DNA from: Marininema halotolerans
GTDB taxonomy: Bacteria; Bacillota; Bacilli; Thermoactinomycetales; DSM-45169
DNA: 64,000 bases
NCBI RefSeq assembly: GCF_900116235.1
Contig: NZ_FPAA01000006.1
Coordinates: 124,001-188,000, forward strand
Reading direction: 5' to 3'
The notes beneath the pieces were generated by a model, which was given only the letters and a program-made list of their open reading frames with translations, did no database searches and had not been told where the DNA came from. Below are positions 15,921 through 25,104 of the stretch, in pieces (within the stretch, counting starts at the first letter, position 1; every line of letters starts with the position of its first letter). The translations under genes and the position numbers were made by a program.

Positions 15921-16964
15921 ATGAAACGAAGTTTTCTTGTCGGATTCCTTGCGGCTTGTCTGTTAGTAGGGACAATGCCTGCAGAGCACACCTTTGCAAA
16001 TAGTAAGGTGGATTCAAAGAAATCTAAGTTAAAAGATGTGAAGAAGGAAAAAGAGAAGGCGAAGGAAGCCATTGAAGAGTTAAAGAAAGAGATTCAACCA
16101 AGTAAAGAAAAAGTGGAAGAGATTGAGAAAAAAATCTCGGAAACCAACAAAAAAATACATGAAGCTGAAAAAGAAAAAAAGAAAAATGAAGAGAAACTAA
16201 AATACTATGAGCATCTCTTTAAAGATCGCTTTAAGTTAATGTATCAACAAGGCGAAATGGCATCTATGCAGTCCTTGTTAGAGTCAAAAAACTTAGCTAC
16301 CTTCTTGGAACGTTTTGAAACACTGCGGTTGATTTTGATGCGGGATCATGCCTTGTTTGATAAATATGACCAGATACGTAGGAAGCAAGAAGCACTGAAA
16401 GAGAAACACGAAGAGTTAGCTAAAGAACAGAAGAATGAGGCGGAAAAGGCACGGAAAATCTACGAAAAAGTACAAAAAGAGATGGAGAAAACCCGCGAGA
16501 AACTGTCCAAGCTGGATGATCAGGCGGATTCTATTCAATCGGAACTGGATCGCTTAACCATGGTTAGTGCCTCTCTTTATCCTTATAAATTTGCAGGTAC
16601 AGCAGGGGTAGACCCTTGGGGTTTTTATAACCGTCAATGTACTTCGTTTGTCGCTTGGCGAATGAACCAGCATGGACTAAAGTTTACAAACTCCATGCGA
16701 GGGGGACATTTTGGAAATGCGGGACATTGGGATGAAAACGCACGAGCAATCGGGATGAAAGTAGATCAAGTGCCTCGAGTGGGTGCAATTGCTCAGTTTA
16801 ATCCTGGAGTTAGTCGCGCAGGAAGTGTCGGTCATGTTGCCTATGTAACCGATGTGAATGGTTCTTCCGTTGTGATCGAAGAATACAACATGGAAACCTC
16901 ACATGGCTATGGGAAGCGTGTCCTTCCCGCATCCGGGGTTAGCAACTATATTCATGTTCAGTAG
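15921..16964 (+). CDS. Secreted coiled-coil CHAP-domain peptidoglycan hydrolase
   Basis: The 347-residue product has a signal peptide (cleavage near TFANS, residue 25-28), a long Lys/Glu-rich coiled coil (about 30-215) and a C-terminal CHAP domain. Catalytic candidates are C240 (NRQCTSF), H305 (VGHVAYV) and the acidic/Asn residues of EEYN at 320-323. The plan is that of PcsB and CwlO-like wall hydrolases, whose coiled coil is controlled by FtsEX; no ftsEX is present here. ATG 15921 follows AGGGAGAGG; an in-frame extension to 15813 would bury the signal peptide. Confidence 0.88.
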   Translation: MKRSFLVGFLAACLLVGTMPAEHTFANSKVDSKKSKLKDVKKEKEKAKEAIEELKKEIQPSKEKVEEIEKKISETNKKIHEAEKEKKKNEEKLKYYEHLFKDRFKLMYQQGEMASMQSLLESKNLATFLERFETLRLILMRDHALFDKYDQIRRKQEALKEKHEELAKEQKNEAEKARKIYEKVQKEMEKTREKLSKLDDQADSIQSELDRLTMVSASLYPYKFAGTAGVDPWGFYNRQCTSFVAWRMNQHGLKFTNSMRGGHFGNAGHWDENARAIGMKVDQVPRVGAIAQFNPGVSRAGSVGHVAYVTDVNGSSVVIEEYNMETSHGYGKRVLPASGVSNYIHVQ

Positions 16965-16979
16965 AACCATCTTTCTCAC

Positions 16980-17005
16980 ACCGCCTTTTATGGCGGTTTC
17001 TTTTC
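16980..17005 (+). terminator. Terminator after the CHAP hydrolase gene
   Basis: ACCGCC pairs with GGCGGT around a 6-base loop, and TTCTTTTCT follows 15 bases after the stop. Confidence 0.75.
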
Positions 17006-17074
17006 TCTGAAGTAGGAAAAAGGTGTGTGGATAAGGAAATGATTATGAAGGGATTCTTTGAATGAGGTGATGGT

Positions 17075-17275
17075 GTGCGACAAGCGAAATTTGTGGTAAC
17101 TGGATTACAAGGGGAAGAGAGTATTCAACACTTGCAAGAGGCCCTAGCGAGTATAGGAGTGGAAGGGCGGGTCGATCTAACCACAGGCAGTGTGGAAGTT
17201 GCTTTTGATGAGACGACGCTCTCCCTTGAAGAGATTAATCAAGTGATTGCAGGGCAAGGGTATGAAGTGATGTAA
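17075..17275 (+). CDS. HMA-fold protein without the CxxC metal motif
   Basis: The 66-residue protein fits the copper-chaperone (HMA) fold by length and pattern: a first strand AKFVVTGL, a helix SIQHLQEALASIG, strands GRVDLTTGSVEVAF, a helix LEEINQVIAGQ and a final GYEV. The loop that should be M-x-C-x-x-C reads GLQGEES, so no Cys is left to bind Cu(I). It may be a degenerate or redesigned HMA protein. GTG 17075 follows GAGGTG by five bases. Confidence 0.6.
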   Translation: MRQAKFVVTGLQGEESIQHLQEALASIGVEGRVDLTTGSVEVAFDETTLSLEEINQVIAGQGYEVM

Positions 17276-17596
17276 TATGATTGTAAGCAATAGGGGGAAG
17301 GCGGATTTCCTGACCCCTATCTTCATAAAGGCTAAAGAAGTGGGATTCGCAAAGGTTGTTAGATAGAACGGATCCTGCCTCTTCAATTTGATTTCTTCGA
17401 ATCGCTAAGTCCTTCCTGTTCACTTCTCACTTGCCCCCTTTTTCCTCATATAATTAATTGCAAAAAAATATAATTTTATTTATTGAGACGATGCATCCCT
17501 GAATAATATGATACAGAATACGTGGAAGCTTGTTTTATACCCTGAACATTTTTTGTTTTTTTAAAATAATTTAAACAAATCACCAACTTATTATGG
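17276..17596. other. AT-rich intergenic stretch
   Basis: I see no gene, RNA or clear terminator here. The section from about 17430 to 17580 is very AT-rich. An extended -10 element, TGGTATGAT at 17594-17602, just beyond it probably starts the DoxX transcript. Confidence 0.4.
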
Positions 17597-17696
17597 TATG
17601 ATAATTGCGAACAAGTGTTTTGCGAGTGTTTTTGTGGTGCATTTCTGGTGTTGGGTTTATCAACAACTATCCTTGTGGGTGAAAAGGAGTGTGGTT

Positions 17697-18089
17697 ATGG
17701 TGAGCAAGGGATGGAAGGTAGTGGGCTGGATTGGCCTCATTTTGGTTGCGTTGCTTTTCTTACAATCCGGTGTGATGAAATTATTGGGAGTGGAGACGGC
17801 TGTTAAAGGCTTTCATAAATTAGGCTACCCTGACTGGTTCCGCCTCGTTATTGGGGCCCTTGAAGTCATTGGAGGGGCTGCCTTGTTGTTCCGTAAAGTT
17901 GCCCGTTATGGCGTTGCACTGTTAAGTGTGATTATGGTTGGAGCCATTGTCTCCATCCTGATGAAAGGCGATGCCATCCAAGCGATTATGCCTGGAGCCA
18001 CACTCATCGCCCTGTTGGTGATCGGTAATTATAGAAAGCCTTTGAACCAAGCTGGACTTGATCACCCTTCCGAAAAACAAGTGATGTAG
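17697..18089 (+). CDS. DoxX family membrane protein
   Basis: The 130-residue protein has four hydrophobic helices (about 5-22, 45-63, 70-90, 98-112), with GWIGLILVALLFLQSGVMKLLG at the N terminus cut by the FxxxG-K pattern of DoxX proteins. The family is found in membrane oxidoreductase complexes and under thiol stress; the role here is unknown. ATG 17697 has AAGGAG seven bases upstream. A longer reading to 17598 lacks such a site. Confidence 0.7.
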   Translation: MVSKGWKVVGWIGLILVALLFLQSGVMKLLGVETAVKGFHKLGYPDWFRLVIGALEVIGGAALLFRKVARYGVALLSVIMVGAIVSILMKGDAIQAIMPGATLIALLVIGNYRKPLNQAGLDHPSEKQVM

Positions 18090-18139
18090 TCAACTAAAAT
18101 AGTACAATCAATCTCCTTTCTGTATGGAGGTTTCGGTTG

Positions 18140-18183
18140 CGGGTGGTATACCCTCTTTGATGGGGTATACCACCCGTTTTTTC
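18140..18183 (+). terminator. Strong terminator before polA
   Basis: CGGGTGGTATACCC pairs perfectly over 14 bp with GGGTATACCACCCG, followed by TTTTTTC. It ends the DoxX transcript. Confidence 0.85.
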
Positions 18184-18312
18184 ATCGTGATGTGTTTGTA
18201 ATGGTGCTGTAGTGGAGTGGGGCGTGTCATCATGATAAAATGATAGTTAACGTCATTGAACGCACAAATGGATGAATACGGGTAAAGCCCGAGCTTACGG
18301 ATGGAGGCTTCC

Positions 18313-20961
18313 ATGGATAAATTAGTTTTAATTGATGGGAACAGTATTGCTTTTCGTGCATTTTATGCGCTGCCGTTGTTAACGAATCAACAAGGTACGT
18401 ATACCAATGCCGCTTATGGTTTCACAATGATGTTGATGAAGGTATTGGAAGAAGAGAAACCCACCCATGTATTGGTTGCCTTTGATGCAGGACGGGTGAC
18501 CTTTCGGCATTCCGATTACGAAGAGTATAAAGGGAAACGGGACAAGACTCCGAGTGAGCTTTCCGAACAATTTCCTTTGATCAAGAAGATCTTAGATACC
18601 ATGGGGATTCGCCATCATGAGCTTGATGGATATGAAGCCGACGATATTATCGGGACGATGGCTTGTCAAGGTGATCAACAAAAAATGAAGACCACCATTG
18701 TTACAGGGGATAAGGATCTTCTCCAGTTGGTCACGGAGTACGTCACGGTTCTGATGACGAAAAAAGGCGTATCGGATGCCCAGCGTTATGATATTGCTGA
18801 AATCGATCAACGTTATGGATTAACACCCAAACAGATTATTGATTTGAAGGGGCTAATGGGAGATTCCTCTGATAATATCCCTGGAGTTCCAGGTGTAGGT
18901 GAAAAAACCGCACTTAAATTACTGCACGAATATGGTTCCGTGGAAGAAGTATTGGCCCATATTGATAAACTTCCCGGAAAAAAATTGAAGGAACGCGTCG
19001 CAGAACATCAGGAACAAGCAAAGATGAGTAAGCAGTTGGCGACAATTTTATGCGAGACTCCCCTCGATTTTGACCTTTCGGATCTTGAATATCATTCCTT
19101 TGATTCAGCAAAAGTGGCCCCGTTATTTAAACAATTGGAGTTTAAGACCCTTCTCCAGCGGATAAGTTCAGCGGATGAAGAGCTACCTGTTTCTACACAA
19201 GCGAAAGACCTAACCATTCATCATATTACCGAGGAGAATTTTGCTAAGTGGGATTCCTTATTTGATGAAGATCAGCTTTCTCTATTTGTAGAAATGAATC
19301 ATCCAAATTATCACCGTGCCGAAGTATTGGCACTGGCTCTTTCCAGTGAAGAGAATCACCTTTATATTCCGATCTCAGTGGCTCAAAAATGGGAAGCCTT
19401 TAAGAATTGGCTAGCGGATCCGAAGAAAGAGAAGTGTGCTTACGATGGAAAAGGAGCCCATGTAGCGTTAAGACGATATGGACTATTGGCAACGGGGATC
19501 TCCTTTGATGTCATGTTGGCCTCTTATCTGATCAACCCTTCAGAATCAGGTCATGAGTTATCGGATATCGTTACGAGAAAGCTGGATGCTTCCTTGCCCG
19601 CAGATGAGGATGTATATGGGAAAGGAGCCAAACGGCGTCAGTTAGAGGGAGAGGAACTGGCTGTTCATCTTACTCGAAAAACCGAAGCCATGGTCAAGTT
19701 ACAGTCCATCTTAGAAGAGGAGCTCGAAAATACAGGGCTTTCTTCGCTCTTTTTTCAGGTGGAATTGCCAGTTAGCCACGTACTCGCAGAAATGGAGTGG
19801 CAAGGGGTAAAGGTTGATAAAGAAGGGCTTCAAGAGCTTGGCAAAGAGTTGTCTTCTCGCTTGAAGGAGCTGACTTCCAATATCTTTGACCTGGCTGGCA
19901 CGGAGTTTAATATTAACTCCCCAAAACAATTGGGGGAGATCCTCTTTGATCGATTGGGGCTACCCGTTTTGAAAAAAACGAAGACGGGATATTCCACGAG
20001 TGCGGATGTGTTGGAAAAGTTAGCACCCCAACATGAGATTGTAGAGGAAATCCTGCACTATCGACAGGTATCCAAGCTGATCTCCACCTATGTGGAAGGC
20101 TTGATGAAAGAGCGTTCTGAGGACGATGGGAAGATTCATACCCGTTTTCAACAGGCAATTGCCGCAACGGGTCGGCTCTCTAGTACGGATCCAAACCTAC
20201 AAAACATCCCGATCCGTATGGAAGAGGGAAGAAGGATTCGTAAAGTCTTTATTCCTTCACAAGAAAATTGGCTACTGTTAGCAGCGGACTATTCCCAGAT
20301 TGAGTTACGGGTACTGGCTCATTTGTCAGGGGATGAGAATTTGATCGAGGCTTTCCATTCCAATATGGACATTCATACAAAAACGGCGATGGATGTATTT
20401 GATGTAGAGGCTGATGATGTCACCCCTGAGATGCGTCGGCACGCCAAAGCGGTCAACTTTGGGATCGTATACGGAATCAGTGATTATGGCCTATCACAGA
20501 ATCTCAACATCACGCGCAAGGAAGCCGGGGAATTTATCGAACGATATTTGGAGAGTTATCCAGGGGTGCGCAAGTATATGGATGATATTGTGAAGAAGGC
20601 GAAGCAGGATGGATATGTAACGACGATGCTGGATCGTCGTCGCTATCTTCCGGATATCAACTCTCCTAATTTTAATCGTCGTAGTTTTGCGGAGCGAACG
20701 GCAATGAATACACCCATTCAAGGGTCGGCAGCGGACATTATTAAAAAAGCGATGGTCGAGATGAAAAGTGCCTTGGATGAGGCTCATCTATCGGCGGTGA
20801 TGCTTCTACAAGTCCATGATGAATTGATCTTTGAGGCTCCTGAAGAGGAATTGGAAAAATTGACAGAGGTTGTGCGTCGCGTCATGGAAGATGCGGTGGA
20901 ATTAACAGTCCCGCTCAGAGTGGATGTGGATGCGGGAAAAACTTGGTATGATGCAAAATAA
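18313..20961 (+). CDS. polA: DNA polymerase I
   Basis: The 882-residue enzyme fills gaps and removes primers. Residues 1-290 form the 5'-3' exonuclease (DGNSIAFRAFYALP, YEADDIIGT, DSSDNIPGVPGVG). The 3'-5' exonuclease domain is present but its first motif reads LFVEMNHP instead of D-x-E, so proofreading is probably lost, as in other Bacillus PolA. The polymerase domain has DYSQIELRVLAHLSGD, RRHAKAVNFGIVYG and the catalytic VHDE. ATG 18313 follows GGAGG by five bases; mutM, ytaF, coaE and a transglycosylase gene follow tightly. Confidence 0.95.
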   Translation: MDKLVLIDGNSIAFRAFYALPLLTNQQGTYTNAAYGFTMMLMKVLEEEKPTHVLVAFDAGRVTFRHSDYEEYKGKRDKTPSELSEQFPLIKKILDTMGIRHHELDGYEADDIIGTMACQGDQQKMKTTIVTGDKDLLQLVTEYVTVLMTKKGVSDAQRYDIAEIDQRYGLTPKQIIDLKGLMGDSSDNIPGVPGVGEKTALKLLHEYGSVEEVLAHIDKLPGKKLKERVAEHQEQAKMSKQLATILCETPLDFDLSDLEYHSFDSAKVAPLFKQLEFKTLLQRISSADEELPVSTQAKDLTIHHITEENFAKWDSLFDEDQLSLFVEMNHPNYHRAEVLALALSSEENHLYIPISVAQKWEAFKNWLADPKKEKCAYDGKGAHVALRRYGLLATGISFDVMLASYLINPSESGHELSDIVTRKLDASLPADEDVYGKGAKRRQLEGEELAVHLTRKTEAMVKLQSILEEELENTGLSSLFFQVELPVSHVLAEMEWQGVKVDKEGLQELGKELSSRLKELTSNIFDLAGTEFNINSPKQLGEILFDRLGLPVLKKTKTGYSTSADVLEKLAPQHEIVEEILHYRQVSKLISTYVEGLMKERSEDDGKIHTRFQQAIAATGRLSSTDPNLQNIPIRMEEGRRIRKVFIPSQENWLLLAADYSQIELRVLAHLSGDENLIEAFHSNMDIHTKTAMDVFDVEADDVTPEMRRHAKAVNFGIVYGISDYGLSQNLNITRKEAGEFIERYLESYPGVRKYMDDIVKKAKQDGYVTTMLDRRRYLPDINSPNFNRRSFAERTAMNTPIQGSAADIIKKAMVEMKSALDEAHLSAVMLLQVHDELIFEAPEEELEKLTEVVRRVMEDAVELTVPLRVDVDAGKTWYDAK

Positions 20962-20983
20962 ATGATGATTGGGAGAGAGAGAA

Positions 20984-21808
20984 GTGCCAGAGTTACCCGA
21001 GGTAGAGACCGTCAAAAAGACGTTACAAGCGTTAACTAAGGGTAAGACGATTGAAGAGGTGGTGGTGAGCTTGCCCCGGATTATTCAGGAGCCACCATCG
21101 CCTGCCCTTTTTCAAGCGATGCTAAAGGGCCAGACCATTCATGATGTCGGACGGCGGGGAAAATTTTTGCGATTTTTCTTAGATACCCACGTCTTAGTGT
21201 CCCATCTACGAATGGAAGGTCGATATTGTCTTGCTGAGAAAACCGATCCCATCGAAAAACATACACATGTTCGTTTTTCCTTTTCCGATGGAACGGAGCT
21301 ACGTTATAAAGATGTGCGTCAATTTGGAACGATGCACCTATATCCAATGGGGGAAGATTTACACCTCCCCCCATTGGTAAAGTTGGGTCCTGAACCCCTT
21401 TCAGAAGATTTTACTCTGGATGGATTTCAACGCGCGTTAAGCGGGAGACGGACCAATGTGAAGGCGCTCTTGTTAAATCAGGCATTTTTGAGTGGGCTGG
21501 GCAATATCTATGTGGACGAGGCATTGTATACTGCTTCGATTCTTCCTGAGCGCCTTGTGGAGACATTAAGTATGGATGAGATACAACGCCTTTACACGAG
21601 TATTCGTACCGTTCTTGCCAATGCTGTTAAAGCGGGAGGTTCCTCGGTGCGATCCTATGTGGATGGCCATGGTGAGATGGGGATGTTTCAATTACAAATT
21701 AAGGTGTATGGAAGAAAGGGAGAAGCCTGTCATCAGTGTGGCAATCCCATTCAAAAGATCGTTCTCGCAGGGCGAGGCACTCATTTTTGTAAGACTTGTC
21801 AACGTTAA
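20984..21808 (+). CDS. mutM: Formamidopyrimidine-DNA glycosylase
   Basis: MutM excises 8-oxoguanine and formamidopyrimidines and nicks the strand by beta-delta elimination. The catalytic N-terminal Pro requires the reading MPELPEVE, which fixes the start at GTG 20984, 22 bases after the polA stop. The conserved Lys (MHLYPMG region), the H2TH helix (GLGNIYVDEALY) and the C-terminal zinc finger (CHQCGNPIQKIV and HFCKTCQ) are present. The length of 274 residues is standard. It sits in the conserved polA-mutM-ytaF-coaE string. Confidence 0.95.
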   Translation: MPELPEVETVKKTLQALTKGKTIEEVVVSLPRIIQEPPSPALFQAMLKGQTIHDVGRRGKFLRFFLDTHVLVSHLRMEGRYCLAEKTDPIEKHTHVRFSFSDGTELRYKDVRQFGTMHLYPMGEDLHLPPLVKLGPEPLSEDFTLDGFQRALSGRRTNVKALLLNQAFLSGLGNIYVDEALYTASILPERLVETLSMDEIQRLYTSIRTVLANAVKAGGSSVRSYVDGHGEMGMFQLQIKVYGRKGEACHQCGNPIQKIVLAGRGTHFCKTCQR

Positions 21809-21892
21809 CCTGAACAATTGGATCGGTCACATCAACATTTGCCCGGAAATAAGATAGGGTATTCAATTTCCTGTCGAATGGAGGGGTGGCTG

Positions 21893-22549
21893 GTGGGGGC
21901 CGTCTTTTTTCACCTATTGTTAGCCATGGCAGTTAGTTTAGATGGCTTTGGAGTGGGCATTACTTATGGTCTAAGGCGGATACGGATACCATGGATGTCC
22001 ATTTTAATTATTGGATGTTGTTCAGGTGGAGTAGCAGGGCTATCGATGCAATTGGGGCGTTTCGGAGCCATGTGGATTCCTCCGCGAGTGACCTCGGTAG
22101 CTGGTGCTTTGATTTTAGTTGTGATGGGGTTATATACCTTAATGCAAGTAAAACATAGTCAACCATCACCATCTCAACAATTAAAGAAGGAATCGACCCT
22201 TGAACGTACTCATATCGTTTCCTTTGAACTACGAAGTTTGGGTCTTGTGATCCAAATTTTAAAATCGCCGATTACTGCCGACCGGGACGACTCGGGTGTG
22301 ATTAATGCGAAAGAAGCCCTTTGGCTTGGGATTGCCCTTTCACTCGATGCATTTGGTGTTGGGTTAGGAGCAGCGTTGCTTGGGTTTTCACCTTGGACTG
22401 CGGCGGGCGCCATTGCTTTAATGAGTGTGCTCTTTTTAGCGGGGGGAATGATGATCGGTTTTCGTTTCCCAGGAAAAACGTTTTTCTCCGCGGGGGCGTA
22501 TGTGCCAGGAATATTGTTAATTTTGATGGGAATCTTGCGGTTTTTCTAA
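21893..22549 (+). CDS. ytaF: Sporulation membrane protein YtaF (MntP-like fold)
   Basis: The 218-residue membrane protein has two related halves, each beginning with a LAMAVSLDGFGVGI / IALSLDAFGVGLG motif whose Asp lies in a membrane helix, as in the MntP/YtaF family. YtaF is a sporulation-linked protein of unknown activity, possibly an ion exporter. I chose GTG 21893 because GGAGGGG (21880-21886) is six bases upstream; ATG 21878 has no binding site. It stands between mutM and coaE as in B. subtilis. Confidence 0.82.
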   Translation: MGAVFFHLLLAMAVSLDGFGVGITYGLRRIRIPWMSILIIGCCSGGVAGLSMQLGRFGAMWIPPRVTSVAGALILVVMGLYTLMQVKHSQPSPSQQLKKESTLERTHIVSFELRSLGLVIQILKSPITADRDDSGVINAKEALWLGIALSLDAFGVGLGAALLGFSPWTAAGAIALMSVLFLAGGMMIGFRFPGKTFFSAGAYVPGILLILMGILRFF

Positions 22550-22578
22550 GTGGAAGGATCCAATGGAGGGTGTCTATT

Positions 22579-23187
22579 GTGTCAATTGGATTAACGGGTG
22601 GCATTGCAACAGGAAAAAGTACCGTAGCAAAGATGATTGCGAGTCGTGGTGGACATATTATCGATGCAGATCAAGTGGCAAGGGAAGTAGTAGAGCCAGG
22701 TACTGAAGGGAGTAGAAGGGTTCGAGAGCGATTTGGTAATCATCTTTTTACTTCCTCAGGGGAATTAGATCGTTTGGCTCTGCGAAAAGTGATCTTTCAT
22801 GACGAGCGGGCTCGTAAAGATTTAAACCAACTTCTCCATCCGCTCATTTTGCATCGGATGAAATCGATGCGGGACAAGATAGAAAGTAAGCCAGGGAGAA
22901 TGGCTGTGCTTGATATTCCCCTACTCATTGAAGAAGGACTGGCTTCTCTGGTGGATCAAGTGATTGTGGTGGTTGTTCCTGAGTCGCTACAATTACAGCG
23001 GTTGGTCGCGCGGGAAGGAATTAGTGAAGAACAAGCCTTAAAGATGATACAAGCGCAAATGCCGATTGAAGAAAAAAAGAAATTCGCTGATGTGATTATT
23101 GATAACTCGGGAACAATGGCGGACACAGAAAGACAGGTTGATGTCTTATGGGAAACATGGGTGCGCGACAATGGATTCGTCCGGTAA
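22579..23187 (+). CDS. coaE: Dephospho-CoA kinase
   Basis: CoaE phosphorylates the ribose 3'-hydroxyl of dephospho-CoA, the last step of coenzyme A synthesis. The 202-residue protein has the P-loop GGIATGKST at 8-16, the HIIDADQVAREVV substrate motif, LLIEEGL and the lid helix around RLVAREGISEEQA. GTG 22579 follows GGAGGG by eight bases. Its end overlaps the next gene by 40 bases. Confidence 0.94.
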   Translation: MSIGLTGGIATGKSTVAKMIASRGGHIIDADQVAREVVEPGTEGSRRVRERFGNHLFTSSGELDRLALRKVIFHDERARKDLNQLLHPLILHRMKSMRDKIESKPGRMAVLDIPLLIEEGLASLVDQVIVVVVPESLQLQRLVAREGISEEQALKMIQAQMPIEEKKKFADVIIDNSGTMADTERQVDVLWETWVRDNGFVR

Positions 23188-23783
23188 TTGATTCGCTACC
23201 TTCAAAAAAGAAGATGGGTATCGCTGTAATCATTCTGTTAGCATTCTTAGTCCTAGCAACGCCATTATTTAATCGCTGGATGTATCCGATCCGATATGAA
23301 GACGATATTTTAAATAGTGCCGAAACAACCGGGGCCGATCCCTTCTTAGTCATGGCAATTATTCGCGTTGAAAGTAAATTTGATCCCAAGGTGCGCTCGC
23401 GGGCAGGAGCACAGGGTTTGATGCAGCTGACGCCAGAAACGGTGGATTTGGTGGTGGATCGTGGAAAGTTTTCACCGGCTTTTAAGGATTATGTGCATGA
23501 TCCAGCCATCAATATTCATATGGGTGCTTGGTATATTGCTGCCTTGACTCGAGAGTATAAAGGGAATGAAGTTGCGGCAATCGCAGCTTACAATGCAGGT
23601 CCTGGCAATGTTCACAAATGGATGAGGCAAGGGCGGTGGAATGGAACGCGAAAAGAAGTGAAAAGGATTCCCTTTGGTGAAACGCGTCATTATATTCAGC
23701 GGGTGTTCTACTATAAAGAAAAATACCGTGCCATTTATGCGCATCTTACAAAGAAACGCAATTTTTATACGCGTCCTGAGTAA
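23148..23783 (+). CDS. Membrane-anchored lytic transglycosylase (SLT domain)
   Basis: The 211-residue protein has one N-terminal membrane anchor (about 24-44) and a C-terminal soluble-lytic-transglycosylase domain with the catalytic Glu in AIIRVESKFDP and the GAQGLMQLTPET, YNAGPGNV and ETRHYIQRV motifs. It cleaves glycan strands of peptidoglycan outside the membrane. ATG 23148 lies inside the end of coaE; ATG 23157 is an alternative, and neither has a strong binding site. The gene follows coaE in many Bacillales. Confidence 0.88.
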   Translation: MGNMGARQWIRPVIDSLPSKKKMGIAVIILLAFLVLATPLFNRWMYPIRYEDDILNSAETTGADPFLVMAIIRVESKFDPKVRSRAGAQGLMQLTPETVDLVVDRGKFSPAFKDYVHDPAINIHMGAWYIAALTREYKGNEVAAIAAYNAGPGNVHKWMRQGRWNGTRKEVKRIPFGETRHYIQRVFYYKEKYRAIYAHLTKKRNFYTRPE

Positions 23784-23831
23784 ACTTTTATTGAGACAAT
23801 TTCAACATTTACATATTGCTTGGAGAACGAT

Positions 23832-23869
23832 AAAAAAATCAGGGATACGGGTCTTCCCTGATTTTTTTT
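23832..23869 (+). terminator. Terminator of the polA-transglycosylase unit
   Basis: AAAAAATCAGGGA pairs with TCCCTGATTTTTT around a loop of about 9 bases and continues into more T residues. Confidence 0.9.
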
Positions 23870-23914
23870 GTGGAAAGAAACCTTGTCAAGAGTAAGGCAT
23901 TTCAACACAACACA

Positions 23915-23942
23915 TTGCAATATGTGACATACTGTTTATAAT
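23915..23942 (+). promoter_or_regulatory. gapB promoter with a CcpN-type operator
   Basis: TTGCAA (23915-23920) and TATAAT (23937-23942) are 16 bases apart. The spacer contains TGTGACATACT (23923-23933), which matches the CcpN operator consensus TRTGHYATAYW at all positions as I remember it. CcpN represses gluconeogenic gapB during glycolytic growth in B. subtilis. Confidence 0.7.
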
Positions 23943-23990
23943 AGGAGAGGAACTGGTATGGATCATATGATGATCAGGAAGGGGTATCTT

Positions 23991-25031
23991 ATGTCGCTAC
24001 GTATTGCAATTAATGGGTTTGGCCGCATCGGGCGGATGGTATTCAGAAAGGCGATCCAAGAACAGGATATAGAAGTGGTGGCAGTCAATGCTAGCTACCC
24101 CGCTGAAACCTTAGCGCATCTTGTTAAATATGATACGATCCATGGGATCGTTGATGATGAAATTAAAGCAGAAAATGGTCAATTAAATGTAAACGGTCAC
24201 CTTGTTCAACTAATTTCCGAACGAGATCCAGCAAAACTTCCTTGGGCTGACCTTAATATTGATATCGTTGTTGAAGCCACAGGGAAATTTCGAGATCGTG
24301 AAGGAGCTGGGCTCCATTTGCAAGCCGGAGCACAAAAAGTAGTCATTACCGCTCCAGGTAAAAATGAAGATGTCATGATTGTCATGGGTGTGAATGAAAG
24401 CGCATACGATCATGAGAAGCATCATATTATCTCCAATGCCAGTTGTACAACAAACTGCCTTGCACCTTTAGTAAAGGTACTGCATGAAGAGTTTGGCATT
24501 GAACAGGGATTAATGACGACGGTCCACTCCTACACGAACGATCAGAAAAATTTGGACAACCCACATAAGGACCTTCGCCGTGCGCGGGCCTGTGCACAAT
24601 CGATTATTCCCACCAAGACAGGTGCTGCCACTGCCATGGGTGAAGTGTTTCCGGAATTAGCTGGTAAACTAAACGGATTGTCCCTACGGGTACCGACTCC
24701 CAATGTCTCCGTGGTGGATCTGGTTGTTGATTTAAATACGATGGTGACTGCAGAAGAAGTTAATGGGGCTTTACAAAAAGCTGCAACAACCAACATGAAG
24801 GGGATTATCCAATACTGTGAAGATCCATTGGTATCCTCTGATTTTAATGGGAACACTCATTCTACTATTGTCGATGCTTTAACCACGATGGTAGTTGGGG
24901 AGCGTCAAGTGAAAGTGCTTGCTTGGTATGATAATGAGTGGGGTTATTCTTGTCGCGTGGTCGACCTTGTAAAAAAGGTAGGCGAACCTTTTTTAGTAGG
25001 TAAGGTCATGAAGGAGCAAATTCCTGTGTAA
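23991..25031 (+). CDS. gapB: Glyceraldehyde-3-phosphate dehydrogenase, gluconeogenic type
   Basis: The 346-residue enzyme has the Rossmann start IAINGFGRIGRM and the catalytic Cys 152 in SNASCTTNC. After the second strand it reads AVNASYPAE, without the Asp that selects NAD in GapA, so it resembles the NADP-preferring GapB of B. subtilis that works in gluconeogenesis. ATG 23991 with GGAAGGGG upstream gives MSLRIAING; an extension to 23958 is less likely. The CcpN-type box upstream fits this assignment. speD, which follows gapB in B. subtilis, is absent. Confidence 0.9.
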   Translation: MSLRIAINGFGRIGRMVFRKAIQEQDIEVVAVNASYPAETLAHLVKYDTIHGIVDDEIKAENGQLNVNGHLVQLISERDPAKLPWADLNIDIVVEATGKFRDREGAGLHLQAGAQKVVITAPGKNEDVMIVMGVNESAYDHEKHHIISNASCTTNCLAPLVKVLHEEFGIEQGLMTTVHSYTNDQKNLDNPHKDLRRARACAQSIIPTKTGAATAMGEVFPELAGKLNGLSLRVPTPNVSVVDLVVDLNTMVTAEEVNGALQKAATTNMKGIIQYCEDPLVSSDFNGNTHSTIVDALTTMVVGERQVKVLAWYDNEWGYSCRVVDLVKKVGEPFLVGKVMKEQIPV

Positions 25032-25063
25032 TTTTAAGGGCTCCTTGGTGTCCACATGCACAT

Positions 25064-25104
25064 AAAAAAACGAGTGGCAGCAGGGCTGCCACTCGTTTTT
25101 TTTT
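25064..25104 (+). terminator. Terminator after gapB
   Basis: AAAAAACGAGTGGCAG pairs with CTGCCACTCGTTTTTT around a short loop, with further T residues. Confidence 0.92.
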
